Shown here: positions 38,801 to 53,800 of the stretch, piece by piece | Layout: each line of letters opens with the position of its first letter | How positions within the stretch are numbered: position 1 is the stretch's first letter | Assembly: GCA_013398955.1 (NCBI GenBank) | Contig: VWPU01002912.1 | Span: 1 to 64,000 of the forward strand | DNA from: Callaeas wilsoni | Lineage: Eukaryota > Chordata > Aves > Passeriformes > Callaeidae | Direction of reading: 5' to 3' | DNA length: 64,000 bases | The notes under the pieces: model-generated | What the model was told of the DNA's origin: nothing | Seen by the model: only the letters and a program-made list of their open reading frames with translations | Databases searched by the model: none | Program-made: the position numbers and the translations under genes

Positions 38801-41800
38801 TCTGTCATACAGGGAGGGGCTGAGGGTGCTAGGACTGTTCAGCAGGGGTCTTATCAATGTAGCTAATACGTGAGGGGAGGGAGTAAAGAAGATGGAACCA
38901 GGGTCTAATGGGTGGTCCCCACAAAAAATTTAGAGGAAACCTTTTAAGGTAGGATTTGTCAAACACTGGAATGAGTTGGCAAGAGGGGTTGTGGAGGCTT
39001 CATACCTGTAAACATTCAAGACCTTACTGGACACAGATCTGAGCAACCTTCTTTAGCTCACCCTGCTCAGAGCTTTTTGATCTTTATTTGTAGAACAACT
39101 GAACACTCATCAGAATTGTGCTGACTGCTCTTGGGCTATATAATTTCTGAATTCCACAGACAACGTCTCTTGCCAGGTTTTTTGAAGGCAAGAAACTCCA
39201 GAAGGTAGTTGGAGTCAGTTGGACATAATTCACATTTGCTTAGTTGGACATCACTCATATTTGCTGCTGCAGTTTCAAGCTTTCCAATGCGGATTCTCAG
39301 CTAGTAACAAGTAGCGGATCATAACATTTCAGTTGAATGGTAAGAGAAATGCCTATGACTGGAACTTCAGTTTAAAGTGAAAGATATACTTGAAAATACT
39401 TGCAAGGATAGAATAAGCCTTGCTGCTTTTTCTTAAAAAATTTTCAACTCTTGAGGTCAAAACCAGTAAGCTCTGCTGAAGGGGAAAACATGGCCTTCCT
39501 GTCCAGTGTTGTAATTTACAGCACAGGGGTTAGAGCAGCAGCTGTGGGGACTGTGAGGATGATGACTGAGTCAGTCATAGGAGGAAAAGACTCATCCATT
39601 TTAAGCTATATCATAACATATACATTCAGTTTTGGTGGAATACTAGTTTTGTTCAGAACACGGTGAGATGAAGTCAGATGTCAGTTGTCAGTTGAGTTGA
39701 ATCGCAGTCAGGTGGGAAGGCAGAATGACCTTTACAAGCTGTTTCATAAAAAAGCCATGGAGTTCCCTGGATTTAGCTGCTCCAATGTTAAGAACAAAGT
39801 GTAACATTACGCAAAAATTTCTTTTCATCTTCAAGTGTGTTTTAAATGTATCTATTAATAAATAAAGAGCAGAATGAAGGCAGGGCAGTAACTTTTCCTC
39901 CCCAGTGTTTGTTCATATAAACATGCGTCTTCAAACTAAGAGGTAGTACAACGTTTAGTAGCACTCGGGCTTTGCTTTATTGAGGTACAAAAGAATCCTC
40001 GCAGTTAAATGTATCTTCAAGTGAATTAAATTTTACATGAGAAACTTGAAGCTTGACTAAGGGCTTTATTATTTAAAAAATATATTTTTGAAAAATGCTA
40101 ATAAATTATAATGTGAGGCAAGAGGTTTTCTTTTGGTAAATGTGGATACATGCAGCTAAAGAAAAAGTCTGAATAAGAAGAATAAAAGTAGCTGGCAAAA
40201 ATTAAGAAGCTGAAAGAAGAAGCATCTAAAACCACTCTTCGGGTTTTTGAGCAAGTTCATACCTCAGTGTAAGACGGGCAGGCCTAGGTATCTAGCAATG
40301 CTTCCCTCATGTTCTGAACTTGTGAACATGTAGTTGAATGATACACTAGACTGTTTCTTTGAAAGATATTTTACAGTGGAATGACGAGTCATGCTTGAGA
40401 GCAAGTTGTGTGGTGTTATTAAAATGAGTGCAAGCTTTTCAATTTGAGAGTGATCCTGAACTTGTATTAGATTAAAATAATTTGACTTTTACTGGGACAT
40501 TCATATATTGAAACTGGAAAAGTCACTTTGACATTATTCATTCTTTCCTTATAACTCTTTTGAAATGATTGCTGCCTGTGACTGGAACTAAGTGAAATTG
40601 TTGTCAAACAGATGCTTGCAAAGCTCATCCATCTGGTTGCGATAAGATGGTAGTGAGGCCAAAGCACAAATTACTAATGTAATACTATGCAGGTAAAACA
40701 TTGCCAGTGCTTTGGGAAATGTGCAGCTGGGCAAGCTCGCTTTGGATTTTGCTTCAATTTTGACTTGTCTTATGGGTATCCCATATGGGAGTGACTTGCC
40801 AATATTACCTGCCTGTTACCAAAATGCTTCTCCAACAACTTAGTGTCCATGACCCTTCTTATTTTATACTTCCTGCATATAAATGTGCCACTGAACCAAT
40901 ATAATTGAGTTCTCAAATGAAATTTGGCAACCATGGTCTTTTATTCCTGTCTGCAAGGATTATTGATTTAGATGACTAAAAGTCATCTTTCATAGCATGG
41001 ACGCAATGGTTTTGGTGGGCAGTTAGCATGGAGAGAAGTAGATGAGAATGAAATAAAAATGCTAAAAGGAATGAGGAGTTGTCAAGTAGCATGAAAAGGG
41101 AGCAGAACAGGAGCAGAAGCAGAAGATGTGGAGGGAATTTATTTGTGTTTCAAAATACAGCTTGAACTCGTTCCCGTGTTCTGTGTAATGAAAAAGTGTC
41201 ATGTCAAATCTCAGTTTGATTAAAGCTCATTTTAGATGATCCTTTATGTATGTCCTCAAATGTATGAATATTTAACTCTTATTTCAAATGTACTGGAAAA
41301 GAAACTTTACAGGGAAGTTCAAAGAATTATAGGAAGGAAATGAAATCCTCTGTGTGCACTGGCAGCTCTCTTGATATACAGGTGTTTGCTGCTGACTGGA
41401 TTGTACTTTCTAGCAGATCCCTGCAAACTCCCTGTATAGCAGGGTCAGCATGCCTTGGAGTCTGCTGGAAGTCTTGGGAAAATGGACTGGACATTCTGAG
41501 TTAAACATTGCCTTTTAAAATTCTCCCTTTGAATTCAGACCCCAGTAGAAGTATCTTGTATGATAAGAGACTTACGAATAGTAAGCACAATTCTTTCAGA
41601 ACTATACAAGAATCGTGAATAGAAATACTTCATTCATCTTCACTCACTTGAAATAAATTTTAAAATGTTTCTGGATTTAATAATGTACTTTTGCTGAAAA
41701 GGCTTAACAAAAAATAAAATGTTTTTTTCCAAATAGAATATACTGTTCCTCTACGAGGAGTGAAAAGGAGCTGTAACTTAAGTCTTTGTGACACCTAAGT

Positions 41801-44800
41801 TATTTTAGTCATCGTCTTAACTTTTCTTGTCTGAAACTGTACAGTAAATGTTTTACCCTACTGTCAGCTAAGAAGGGAAGAAGTGCAAGTTATATAAAAA
41901 TTTCCAAATCAACCTTTTGTACTTATCATTAACTTTCAAGTCAAATTGCAGGGAAATAGCAAATACTGTTAGTGTGAAGTGAAATTAAACATCTATTTTT
42001 CAGAAAAAATGCAGATAAATGTGAATATTCATGCATAGCATAAGGTCCAGTGACATATGAGTTTCTGAAAGTTACGCTCTTGCTTTCCTTGTGTTACCAA
42101 CTGAATTTGTGTTGTGAATGTGTACTGTATTCAATGACCGGTAGTTGACAAGCAGGTCACAGTTTAGGTAAAGTAGGACTGGATCTCTGCAGGTTATCTA
42201 CTCCAACCACCCTGCTCAAGCAGGGTCCCCCACAGCACATTACTCAGGAATGTGTCCAGACAACATTTGCATATCTTGAGAGAAGGGCTCTGCAACCTCT
42301 CCATGCAACCTGTTCCAGTGCTCAGCCACCCACAGAGTGAAAAAGTTCTTCCTCATGTTTAGGTAGAACTTCCTGTGTTCCTGTGTTGCCTCTTGTCAAC
42401 AGGCACACACCTGCCTGTTGCTGGGCACCATTGAGCAGAGCCTGGCTCCATCCTCTGACACCCTCTTTTCAGATACTTACAGGCATTGATGAAGTCCCCT
42501 CTCAGCCATCTTTTCTCAAGGCTGAACTGGCCCAGCTCTCTCAGCCTTTCCTCATAAAAGAGATGCTCCAGTCCTTTCATCATCTTTGTTGCCTTCCACT
42601 GGACCTGCTTCAGGAGCTCCAAGTCTCTCTTGTCCTGAGGAGCCCAGAACTGGACACAGCACTCCACATGTCTCACCAGGGCTGAGTAGAGATCACATCC
42701 TTTGACCTGCAGACAATGCTATTCCTAATGCACCCCAGGATCCTGTTGGCCTTCTTGGCCCCCAGGGCGCACTGCTGGCTCATGGAGAGCTTGTTGTCCA
42801 CCAGGACCCCAGGTCCTTCTCCACAGAGCTGCTTTCCAGCAGGTCACTGCCAGCCTGTGCTGGTGCCTGGGGTTGTTCCTCCGTGGGTGCAGGACCCTAC
42901 ACTTGCCTCTGTTGAATTTCAGGTGTTTCTTCTCTTCCCATCTCTCCAGACTGTCAAGTCCTTCTGAAGGGCTGCACAGGGTTATTGGCCACTCCTCCCA
43001 AATTTGTGTCATTAGTGAACTTGCTGAGGAGGCTACTGTTCCTTCATCCAAGTCATTGGTGAATAAGTTTAACTGCAGTGGTCCCAATGTTGACCCTTAG
43101 GGGACACTGCTACTAACAGGCCTCCAACTAGATAGACTTTACACTGCTGATTAAAACTCTCTGAGCTCTGACTTCTTTCAGTTCCTAGTCCACCTCACCA
43201 CCTACTTGTCCAGCCCGCACTACCAGCTGATCTGGTGTGTATGTTGTCTCCTTTGGTGTTTTCCCTAGATATTGGCTATTTGATCATTTCCCACTTAGCT
43301 TATACAGGGTATTCTGGATAATGAGTAGTTCCAGTGGAAAACATTGCGTCCTTCCCCTCCCCTACTCCCCCCATCTGAAGCATTTGAATTGTTTGTCCTG
43401 GAAACTCTTTGTAAAAATGAATGGTTATTTTAATAAGTTTGTCAATTGTTAGAGGTCTCGACAATTTATTAGGTTAGAATTAATTGCTTTTATTCCAAGT
43501 AACTGGTATTGCTGTGGGAAGATAGTGTAATTTTGTACGTGTGAAAAAAATTTTCAACCGCCATAGCAATTACATTTTTTAGTTTACTATACAAGCAAAT
43601 ATAAAAATATGATCACATCTCCAAGTAATCTTTCTTTGTTCATGGATTCTCTTGCTTCTTTTCTTTTCTCCTCTTCTCTCCAGATCCTGGATATGAACAT
43701 TTTAAGATAGCAGAAAAATCCCATGGTAATTGGATCAAGCTGTATTTAGAGGGGAATAATTCAGAAATACTCTTAAATCTTGGCAAGAAGGTCCTGAAGC
43801 AATACTTGGAGGCCCTCAAAACTTTGAGTTCTTCATTAAGCAAACAAGTGGCACAATATGACATGTATTCGATGATGGTGGGGACTGTGATCATTATGGA
43901 GGTACGAAAATAGATCTTTCTGTGAAAAAGTTAAGTGCACAAAAGTAAAAGTATCTTGGTTTTGGATATGTAATCTGTATGCTTACTGGTCTTTACAATT
44001 ACTGAGTATGGATTGTTAGTGTTGGCTGACATTCTGCTTGGATGAGATTAATACTCCTTTTAAAGTAAAATCTGGCCTTTAAAATGATTCAAGAGTGCTT
44101 TTGGTATGAATCACTTATGTTTTAGTGTAGCTAGTTACAGTAGATATGCAGGTCTGCTAAACTTCAATTACTCCCATATTAGTTAGCCTATTTTTGAATA
44201 GCTTTACTGCATTAGGAAAACAAAAAAAAAGTCTGGCGAATAAATTCCTAGCTGTTCCTCTTTATCTAACATTGAGTATAGCTGCTCCAAACAGGCAATA
44301 CCTTTTATGGAAAATTTTCACAGTTCCAGGCATTGTTCTTTGTACTGATAGATTTAGAGCCCTGAAGTAAATACTTACTGTAGGGTTGCCTCTTCATATC
44401 TCCCATAGTTACAAGGATAAGATATACCATATCTTTCATTTTAAGTGGATCTCTCCAGCTGATATTTTGGGGAAAACTCAAGTGCTGGAAATGTTCTCAA
44501 AAGCTTGGATATATTAATGCTTTGAGAACCTTCAAAAGGGATACCATGATACCATGTCTGGACACTTCTGGCCTTTTTAGATAACAAGATTGTCATCTTT
44601 TCTAGCATTGTTCTCCAGGATGGGAGTACCTACCAGAAGCTTAACTTAGTCCTTGAATCTGTGTAGTTCTGTGTAAGACTGTACTTGCTATAGCTCTGTT
44701 CTTGTTCAGTGCTTGGAACTGATAGCAAAGTGTGAGTAGCCAACTGATCCTTGAGTCTCCTTTGTCCTGGCAGGTCTCTGTGCCTTGTCTCCCATGCACT

Positions 44801-47800
44801 GCTCTCTGCATACAGAGTGCTTCTGAAATGGCTTTCTGGTAGACTGCTCAGTGGAGTTTGTCGCTCTGCTGACCACTTCACAGGAATGAGTTCCACAGTG
44901 CCTTTGGGTAGATGAGGTGGTAGGTTCTGTTCCTGCTCTACAGATGGAAGATCTGGAGGTGGATAAAGTTCAGTGCAAAGCAGAAGGTGCTTATCTTTCT
45001 TCATTCGTTTTCAGAACCTATGCATTCAAGTTGTTAACAGTTACTTTAGATCTGAAGCACTGGATTTTCTTTTTTTCTAGAATGCAATTGTAGATGCTTA
45101 CTATTTCTGGAGAACAAATCTTAGGTGTTACATGCAATCAGCCTTCATCAAAGAAATATGCAGCCACTAAACACAGAAATTTCTGTTGAGAAGTGTATGC
45201 TTAGCATAACTGTAAGACTCCAGCAAAATGGCCGGAGTTTTTTCTTTTCTCCAGTGCGATACTCAAGAAACTGCCTTGCTTTCCAAAATGTTTTTGTCTT
45301 GATATTGATTTTCCACCTTCACTGAATAAATAAGAGTAGGGAAACTCAGATTTCGCTTCAAACTACACTATGCTGTAAATACCAATTATCCTGTATTTCA
45401 GATGAGGAGAATACCGCTGAATCATGAACTGATAACAGTGCATTTGCTCAAAAGACTTAAATTTAGTTTGGTAGATATCTACAGTTTGAGCATTTTCCTG
45501 CCATGAGTGCTATTTTAGTTTTAATTTCAAGTGCTGGGCTGAAATGTAAGGCTTAAGCCAGTGTGATACTCAAAACTGCATATTTTCATAACCAAGTGAA
45601 ATATGCAATAGAATATGAAGAAACAGCAGACTACTGCAAAGCATTTGGGGTTTTTTTGGTCTACTTTACTGTGTCTCACTGTAATGTGGGAAAAATTTTA
45701 GGCATAGGTCTTCGCAAGTGACAGTGACAGATTACAGATTGACAGTGGTCTGATGTGGTTGGTTTTGATTTATTTTAATCTTGCCCTAGCACCAGCTGAT
45801 TGTAGTCAGTCTAGTCCTAGCTCCGTCTCTGCAGCTTGCAAAGCATTGTAGTGTGTGGCTGAAGTTTCCCAGTTTTTGGTCAACGTTTGTATATGAGTAG
45901 CAGAAAGTTTCATTGAATTGTTCATCTCTGCTGCTACAGTTACATAAGAGAAAGCTTGGAATTCTGCCTGATCTGTGTGCAGGTCAGAGCAAAGTGAAAG
46001 TAAAACCAATAAATTAAATTAAGATGAGGAGAGGTACAAGAAGTAAAGTCTGAGAGAATTCCTAAGCTTGAAATTCAGCATACACTTGTGTGATAGTATG
46101 AGAACTTCTCCTGGTTTGGGAAGCTGTTTAGCTCAGCAGGATCTCATACATATGTATTTCTCATACAGGAAATAAATTGTCTTTGACAGTGTATTAACTT
46201 AAGGCATTTACAGGTGACAAACAATGGGTCAGGTTTGTTTGCTTAGGAGCTATTTTGATATTGAGAGTTCAAGCTCTTTTACAGGGAATGAAGGTCATAC
46301 ATATCATTCGTTGCCACGGGTGAGGAGGCAAATAATGATTATTAAACTTTGGAACTTGTACATTTAAGCCCTTAATAAATGAAAAGACAATATTGGGTTC
46401 TCCCATTTATATGGTAATATCTTACTAGGGGAGAAAAAATCCAACATAATTCTTCACAGGTTTTTTTAATAAAGTATGCATACTAGCAGAGTGACATGGA
46501 TGTCAACACCATGATTTTTTGTGTGAATTTTTACTCTATGTTTTAGCTAACCCCAATTTTTAAAGTATTAATCCTGTATTTTTTTCTAGGTTCTGCTACT
46601 GCTTTTGCTCAGTGTTCCAAAAGCCCTGAGCAAGCGGGCAGAATTTGAAGTGCCCCTCTCCCCTCCACTGTTCTCTCTGCTGTTTTACTTGATGTGCCTG
46701 ATGCTGTGTGCTGTTCATGTCATTGTATGCACATCAGCAGAAAGTTTGTGCTATTTCTGCAGTATGTCCTGGTTAACAGCACTTGGAGTGATGATGCTGA
46801 TTTCTGCACTCACGTGTGGTATTTTATCTGCTATTGCAAAGATCTTTGAGAATTCCAGACTTCCACCGAAGGTGAGAGCATGCATTAATTATGGTTCAAA
46901 ATGTTTTACTTTTTATGGTATACTGTCAGTTAAAATTTTGTTTTCTCTGTGTGTACTTAAAGAAATTCTTACTTGTAATGTAATTTGAATAGTTTAAAAT
47001 TGTAATTCAAGTGTGCTGTTGTCACTGTGGTGTGATACTGACTGATGAAAATCTAAGAAGTGCTTATTTTGATATAATTTGAAGAAATTTTTTAGATACT
47101 CTACAGTATTTTTTGGTTGACTTTATGAGATTGGAAACAGTTATGCTGTGTACAAATCCTATGCTGTTACAGAGTTACATTTCACAATTACAATTAAAGC
47201 AAGATGTATAATACTTTGCAACAATGTGCATAAAGGACAGTGATGATCTGTCCTTTCCCATATAAAACAGACAGTAATGCTCTAAGAAGAATCTACTTTG
47301 CCAGTATACCTTTTCTTGTATTGGCATTATTAATGTTTGGGGGTTTTTTTTAAATAGTTTTGAAAGTGCAACGGAGGGAGCTAATTTAATCTGTCTTTTC
47401 TACATTTTAAATTTAAGAAATAGAATTTGTTAAAATCTTTGGAGTTCTCGAAGTGTTCTCGGTGCGAGGAGTTACCTTCTCTATGTTACTTGAAGAGTTT
47501 TATTGTTGTGTTCAATAGAATACAGGTGATTCCAAGGAAGTAGAATTTGCAATGTCTTTTCTTCCACTGTGAAACTTCATGTGCCAAGAGCTGTCAGTCA
47601 CATCATAAAGTCAGCTTCTAGCTGGTTTTTCTACTGCTTGTTAGTTATATTTTTCAAAGGTCTCCGATGTTCAATAGCTTCACTGCTCATAGTACTCCAT
47701 TCAATGGTGCAACCTCTGTGCAGTACAGTCCTTCATCAATCTGTGTTTATAGAATCAAGCTTGGGGGTTTAGTGCCTTTTTTTAAAGTGTATGACAAAAC

Positions 47801-50800
47801 ATGGCAAGTACATTGCTGTAATGATATGACTACATGCTCTTGTCAAAAAAAAAAAGCATACTTTCTGACTTGAAGAAGCATTTAGCAACAGCTATATTTC
47901 TTACTATTCAGAAAATTTAGTATTCTGAAGTAAAGATTAATTTTGTACTCTGTGCTGTAATTCCTGAGTGTAGATTTAAATCTAAATTCTTAAAAGTAAG
48001 GTTGCTAATACATTTTATTCAAACCATACCAGATTATAATTTTGTTTCTGTAATTTCTGAGTAGGTGTTCTTTCTTCTTAGAAAAAGAAGATGAATATAG
48101 CCTTGAAATAATAATTAATGCTCCAGTGTAGAAATCTCACATGTACTTGGTGTGGAATGACAAACAAACACAACTATGAAAGATAAACTTCTTTTTCATC
48201 TTGTTACCAGTTTTTCTAATTTTAGTACACAGTAGAAATCGAAATATGATGAATTTTGTAGACCTGCATAAATTTACATACATTCCACTTCAGTAGCATG
48301 GAGAGCAATGACAACAGATGATACATTTGTTCTCCAGGTGGATAGTCTTAAAGAATCACAGAATGATAGAATGGTCTGGGTTGGAAGGGATCTGAAAGAT
48401 CGTCCAGTTCCAAATCCCTTCCATGGGCAGGGACACCTTCAACTGGACCAAGTTGCTCAGAGCTCTATCTAGGCTGACCATCCAGGGATGGGGCATCCAG
48501 AGCTTCTCTGGGCAACCTGTTCTAGTGTCTCACCACCTTCAGATCATCTGCTTCAAGTTGATAATATACAAATGAGGTTTTCAGCAATATTTTCCAGGTT
48601 TGTGTGTGTTTGTTTTTTCAGGGCTGAGGCAGATAGAAATAAAAATCACTGGATTCTCCATTCCAGGCTGGTCTGTGATCGTATTCCTGACTAAGATATA
48701 TCTGAAAATGTGAGAAGCTTAAGTGTATCTTATGAAGTTTAGGCAGTAGTAATTCTGATTGAGTCAGACGTGACTTTGTATTCAGACCTGTAGAAATACA
48801 TTTTTGTCATCCTGTCTTCACTCCTGTTCCATAGGTGACTGAATTACTGGATGTATATCTTATCAGTCAGAGAGACTTTGCTGTCTCTGTTCGAGTTCCA
48901 AAGAAAGCTTGAAATATTTTGTAGGTTTAGTTAGTATGTGCCTTCATTCCAGACATGTATAAAAGCAGTAACTTGCTTCTGATTAACGTTTTTACCAGTC
49001 TCAGGGCTGTTGTAGAATGATGTGGTGGAGGTTTTTTTTGGGTCTGCTTAGACAAATACAGAGCCTGGAGAAGGTGAAAGGAGCAGTGTATAAATCTGGT
49101 GCTGCTTGTAATGTGGATGTGTTCCAAACATTCATCTCCATCTTTCATCCCCTTTCCAGTAGAATGCCTAGGTTTTGGGGGTGAAATGGATTGTTTTTAT
49201 ATGCTGTGTGTTGATCTCGAAGGGCTACTGTGAGTTACAAGTATCACTTATGCTAAAATATCTCTGAATCCAAGTGTTTTGTGACTTGTGCATCTCCACA
49301 TTGCAAATCTGCGTGTGGGGTCCACTTCTGAAAGAATTCTGAAGCCCTGATCTTCTGATGGTGGGAGTAGAATCCTGAATCGTGGCCTTTCTGGTTAAAA
49401 AAAAAAAGCTAAAAAGCCTTTCCTAAACTCAAGCTAGACGATAAAATGTAGGTATTTTAAAAGTAATTAAGATAAGCTCTCCTGTTAATGGCTTCAGAGC
49501 TTTTTTCCTTCAAATTGTTTCCATTCACATATAAAGATTTCTCTGAAGTGCTTCTCATTTGTAATCCTTTTTTTTTCCCCACTGTGGCTGAATATAGAAA
49601 CTGATTACCAAGTTCATGAATTTTCTGAAGACCAGTGCAGGCAGTGTTAGCATCTGCTTCCTGACTGTTATTTATAGATTCTGATTGCTGTGTTTCTAGC
49701 AGAACCAGTCCCTTCTTTTAATGATACTTCAGGCTTTAAATAGTTTTGCAGCCCTTTATGAATTCCAGAAAATTGTTAAAAATTCTAACTTCTTGTTCAT
49801 AGTTTCGCTGTAGTTGCTTGATAGTTAATTTAAACATGGTATTTACTACAAGTAATTGTGGAGGGTTTTTGCCGTATTTCTGATAGAAATAAAAACTAAG
49901 TTTTTTGAAACTAAGACACAGAAGTTATGCCTTGTCAAGTAGAAGTCTTGAGAATTTTCATTGTGCAGAATTATAGTGAGTTTTTATTACATCTACAAAA
50001 TGTCCTTCTTTCAGTTTATTTTAAAGCAACTGTTCATTTAACAGTTTTTTTGGTTTTCCTCCTTTGTTTGATATTCGTGATGAATTGAACAATGTTACGT
50101 TTTTATGCAATTGCATCTAAAATATTTTCAGCATTTTCTGACCTGGGGAGAAAAAAGCTAATTGGGTGGTGTCTTTACCAGACAGCTTTCAAAAATGATC
50201 CCAAACTGCTGTGAAGGTGTAGGAGCAAGTGTGATCTGTAGTACTTTGTCATGGAAAAGCTGTCATCATAGAGAATCAAGACTGGGTTCAGGGAGCTCAA
50301 GTATTAGAAGGGAACATAATGATAAGTATTTAAATTGTGAGTGATGGTGAGCATAAAAAATAAAATGTTTCTCATCTGAAAAGTAGTTGCAGAATTTCTC
50401 AGGCATTAACTGTAGATGGTTAACCACCAGAAAACCAGATATCTAGAATAAGACTCAGACTACAGGAGGCTTTATTTCAAAGTGAAGAAGTTTCAAAATT
50501 TAATGATCAGAGATGCGTGTATTCTGTCGTTTATGTACTGGCACTTTCGCAAGCTAGCAAGATATGTTCAAAGATAGGGCGGAGAGGTCAGTTTCTATAT
50601 TGCTTAAATATTAGTGCTGATACATCAGTTGTTAAAGCTGCCTTGTCTTGGAAGATGATATGCTTACATCATTTGAAGCCTGGCATTTAAAAATTTCTAA
50701 ACAAGAGCTTCTGTTTTAAGTTTGTTTGCCAAGATATCAAACAGAGTCATACAGGTTTTTTAGTATCTGGAGTGTCTGCTGAGCTCCTATGGGCTTGAAA

Positions 50801-53800
50801 TGTTCAGCAGCTGGAAAAACAGAGCTGTGAATGTCAGAGTAAGACCTACATTTCAATGCCTTTAAACCAAATCTAAAAACTGGGTACGATCTAAGTAATC
50901 TAAGGTCAGACTGTATATATGACACTATACTCATGGGATTCCTAATAAAGCACAGTTCATATATAAGGGATTAGAACTAAATTTAGAAAACCTTGATGAA
51001 GGTATTTCCAGAATTTCTTAAGATTATCAAGGCTCAGGAAATTATAGTTTGCATCATAATTTTTAATTTTGCATAGTGATTTAACTCTGATCTGAAATGT
51101 GGTTTATCAGTAAATGGCATTGGATTTGTATCCTTTGATGTGAATGTAAGAGTAATTTTTTTCTCTTTTCACTGAAGTTGTGAGAGACAAGCAGGTAAGA
51201 AATACAGATTCCTGACCTTGGGACATTTCACATTAATGCCATCATTTTAATGAGGTTTTTGTATGTTCCCTGTTGATAATGCATCACTTCTTCGGTTTTC
51301 CTATCAGTTGCTGACAGCAACCAGGTACCAGAGACCAGTCCTTCTGTAGATTTTATGTAGTGTCTTATAAAGAAGACAAATTATATCACAGACTTGTTCA
51401 TTCATTTATTTAGGGTCTCAGATTCCTTTGTCTCTGCAAGCAGATGGTGCTTATGTGCTCATTTATTTAGTTAGCCAAGATCTTTAAGGTCAGCAGGATA
51501 GAATTATTGGAATTTAAACTTGCTGAAGGTCTGTCATGTACCGTTCTTGTCTCAGCTTTGTGAATTTCATGCTCTTTGGTCTTTGCACAGACTACCTTGT
51601 CCTTTTGTTCCAAATACCAGCTTATGGTATTTGCTTTTCAGAATAGAGTACTAAACAAACCCGAGTGGTCTTTAGAACACCAAAGAAATTTCAAATGCTA
51701 GTATATTTACATTGAACCTGGGCATTTTTTCAGATTATTAGTGTTTTCACCCCATTATCGTTGTGTGTAATCTCATGGGGACTTCTTTGGTTGTGTGGAG
51801 TTTGTTTGTGTGTTTGTTTGTTTGTGTTGTTGGGTTTTTTAAAGTGAAATGCCTTTGATGTAATGTATTCTTCAACAACACAAGAAATGAAGGAGATGTG
51901 AATAGGTCATAATTGTAATTATAGCTCCTGCATTCTTTCACATACCTCTCATTAAATTTCGATTTTGCAAAAGTTTTTTTCCCTAAAGCAAAACTCTTAA
52001 TAATGTTAACTATCGTCTTGCATTGTGTGTTTGTTGTCTTCTTTGTGTTACATAGTCTTGCTTATTGAACAAAAGTACATATGCCACTGTCAGTAAGTCA
52101 TAAACACAAGTGAGACTTGCATCTAAGATGCTCTGAGATACTTGTATTGTTTATACCTGCTTTCTTGTTACCTGCTCAAAGGTCAGTTTGTTTTTATTTT
52201 CTTTTAACATGATTTAAACTGTGCAGGAATTGTAGTACACTGTGCATCTTTTAATTTAGTGGATTCTCTGTGAAATTTATCCCTGTGAATATTCAAGATG
52301 TTTTTTTAAAGTTTGTTCATAGGTCAAATGGAGGAGGATGATGTGGTTAAAATACGCAGTTAAAGAAATGAATGTGAAAGTAGTTTCAGAGATCTTTGTT
52401 CTGAAGTAAAAATGGCATGCAATTTCAATCTGGCTTTTAAATTTTTGTTTTGTTAGATGCTTAAAATACCAGTTTAAGAGATACTCCATGATATTCTCTA
52501 ATAGTGCAAAAATAGTTAAATAAAATAGTAATATGAGATTTTTGACAGTGTCTTCCCCAAAATTCTTCACAAGCATGAATGTTACCCTGTTTTTTAAGGT
52601 TTGTTAGGAAGCTCCTGCTGGTTCCAGTGTCCTCCGGGGCTGGGGTGTTTTCTTGCCATGCTGTTGGAGCGCAACTGTCCATGCCTGTCCTGGGTTACTG
52701 TCCCCACCAGTGGCTCTGACTTTGAGTGGAGGTTAAAGAGGCAGAGGTGCCTCCAGTCAGTGGCCCTGTGACCTCCCACGCATAGGTGTGTACTCTGGGC
52801 CCTCCAGTTAGTCATGCTGACCTACAAGCTTGGTGATCCACGGTCTCTTTCCTGTTGCTGACACCCTGTCCTATCCTGTATGTGCTCTGATCCGTCTGGC
52901 TGCTGGCACCTTGGGCTCACAGTCCTGATGGCCAGTGGTCCCTCTCCAGTCACTCTGGCACATGCTGCAGTCATGGCACTGCAGATGTGTGGGCCCAGTG
53001 ACCCGTGATCACTCTGTAGCTGCTGGCACTTGCTTTTTCTTGCTCTGGTCTCAAGTTTTTGATAGGCAGGCTTGTCCCCAGCTACTTGCAGTGACATCTT
53101 GCGACACTCACAGGTGGGACAGGGAGTGGAGTTGAACAGAAAGGTAGGAGAGGATTTAATAAGACTGAGTAGACCACAGTGACCAGGCAGCAGGCTCAGT
53201 CAGAGAAGTGCACTGGCTCCTGCTTAAATGTAACTGAATCCTTTCTCCTCTTACTTTGCCCCTATTTCCAGCATGTTCCTCATCACCCCATCTTCCCCAC
53301 CCTTGACACTTTCTTGAAGCTTTGCCTAATGAGTTGGTACAGATGCACAGGCGCCATCAGATATCTGTAACACCCGTGTACTGTCACTTCCCCCTTACCT
53401 GTTACAGAGTCCAGACTGACGCTCTTCAGAGCTGTGCCTGTGATTTCTTATTGGCCTGTCAGTTAATGGCTGAAGAGTTGTGGTCATCTCTATGATCTCC
53501 TTTAGTGCATACTTACCATGGTTGTGTCTCTCTGTGGCCTTTTTATGGCTTTCTCTGTGTGCTGAAGTGGCTCTTCACCTGATAACAGCAATGAACAGAG
53601 TGCTCTCAACTTCCTCATGCCCTTACGCTTTCTCTTTAGCCCTGTCGTTGAAGGTAGTGATGATAAAGCAATTCCAATTAGCTGTTGAGAACAGGAAATT
53701 GAGCTAATGAAGGCATTAGACAAAAAGCCAGTGTGGTTTTAGATAAGTAGTGTTCGTGAAGTAAATAATAGATGGGTAAAGGTTTAAAGCAGATTTTATG

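Larger units (their letters stand above)
35567..43683 (+). other. PIGG intron 6, CR1-rich
   Basis: The longest intron in the window, at 8117 bases. It holds plus-strand CR1 fragments at about 37395-37885 and 38140-39085 and a minus-strand CR1 at about 42168-43225. Outside these (35567-37394, 39086-42167) the DNA is AT-rich with no recognisable exon or repeat. Confidence 0.8.

Noticed and set aside
42359..43087. Minus-strand open frames resembling reverse transcriptase as host genes
   Set aside because: They are parts of a CR1 element broken by frameshifts, not a host coding gene.
44630..45004. 124-codon minus-strand open frame with a repeated EQEQ-like motif
   Set aside because: Two loosely similar short blocks are not enough to argue for a gene, and it lies antisense in an intron without any family match.
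46872..46988. Extension of PIGG exon 8 to the end of its open frame
   Set aside because: A strong donor (AAG|GTGAGA) at 46871/46872 ends the exon, the phase fits exon 9, and the extra residues do not look like PIGG.
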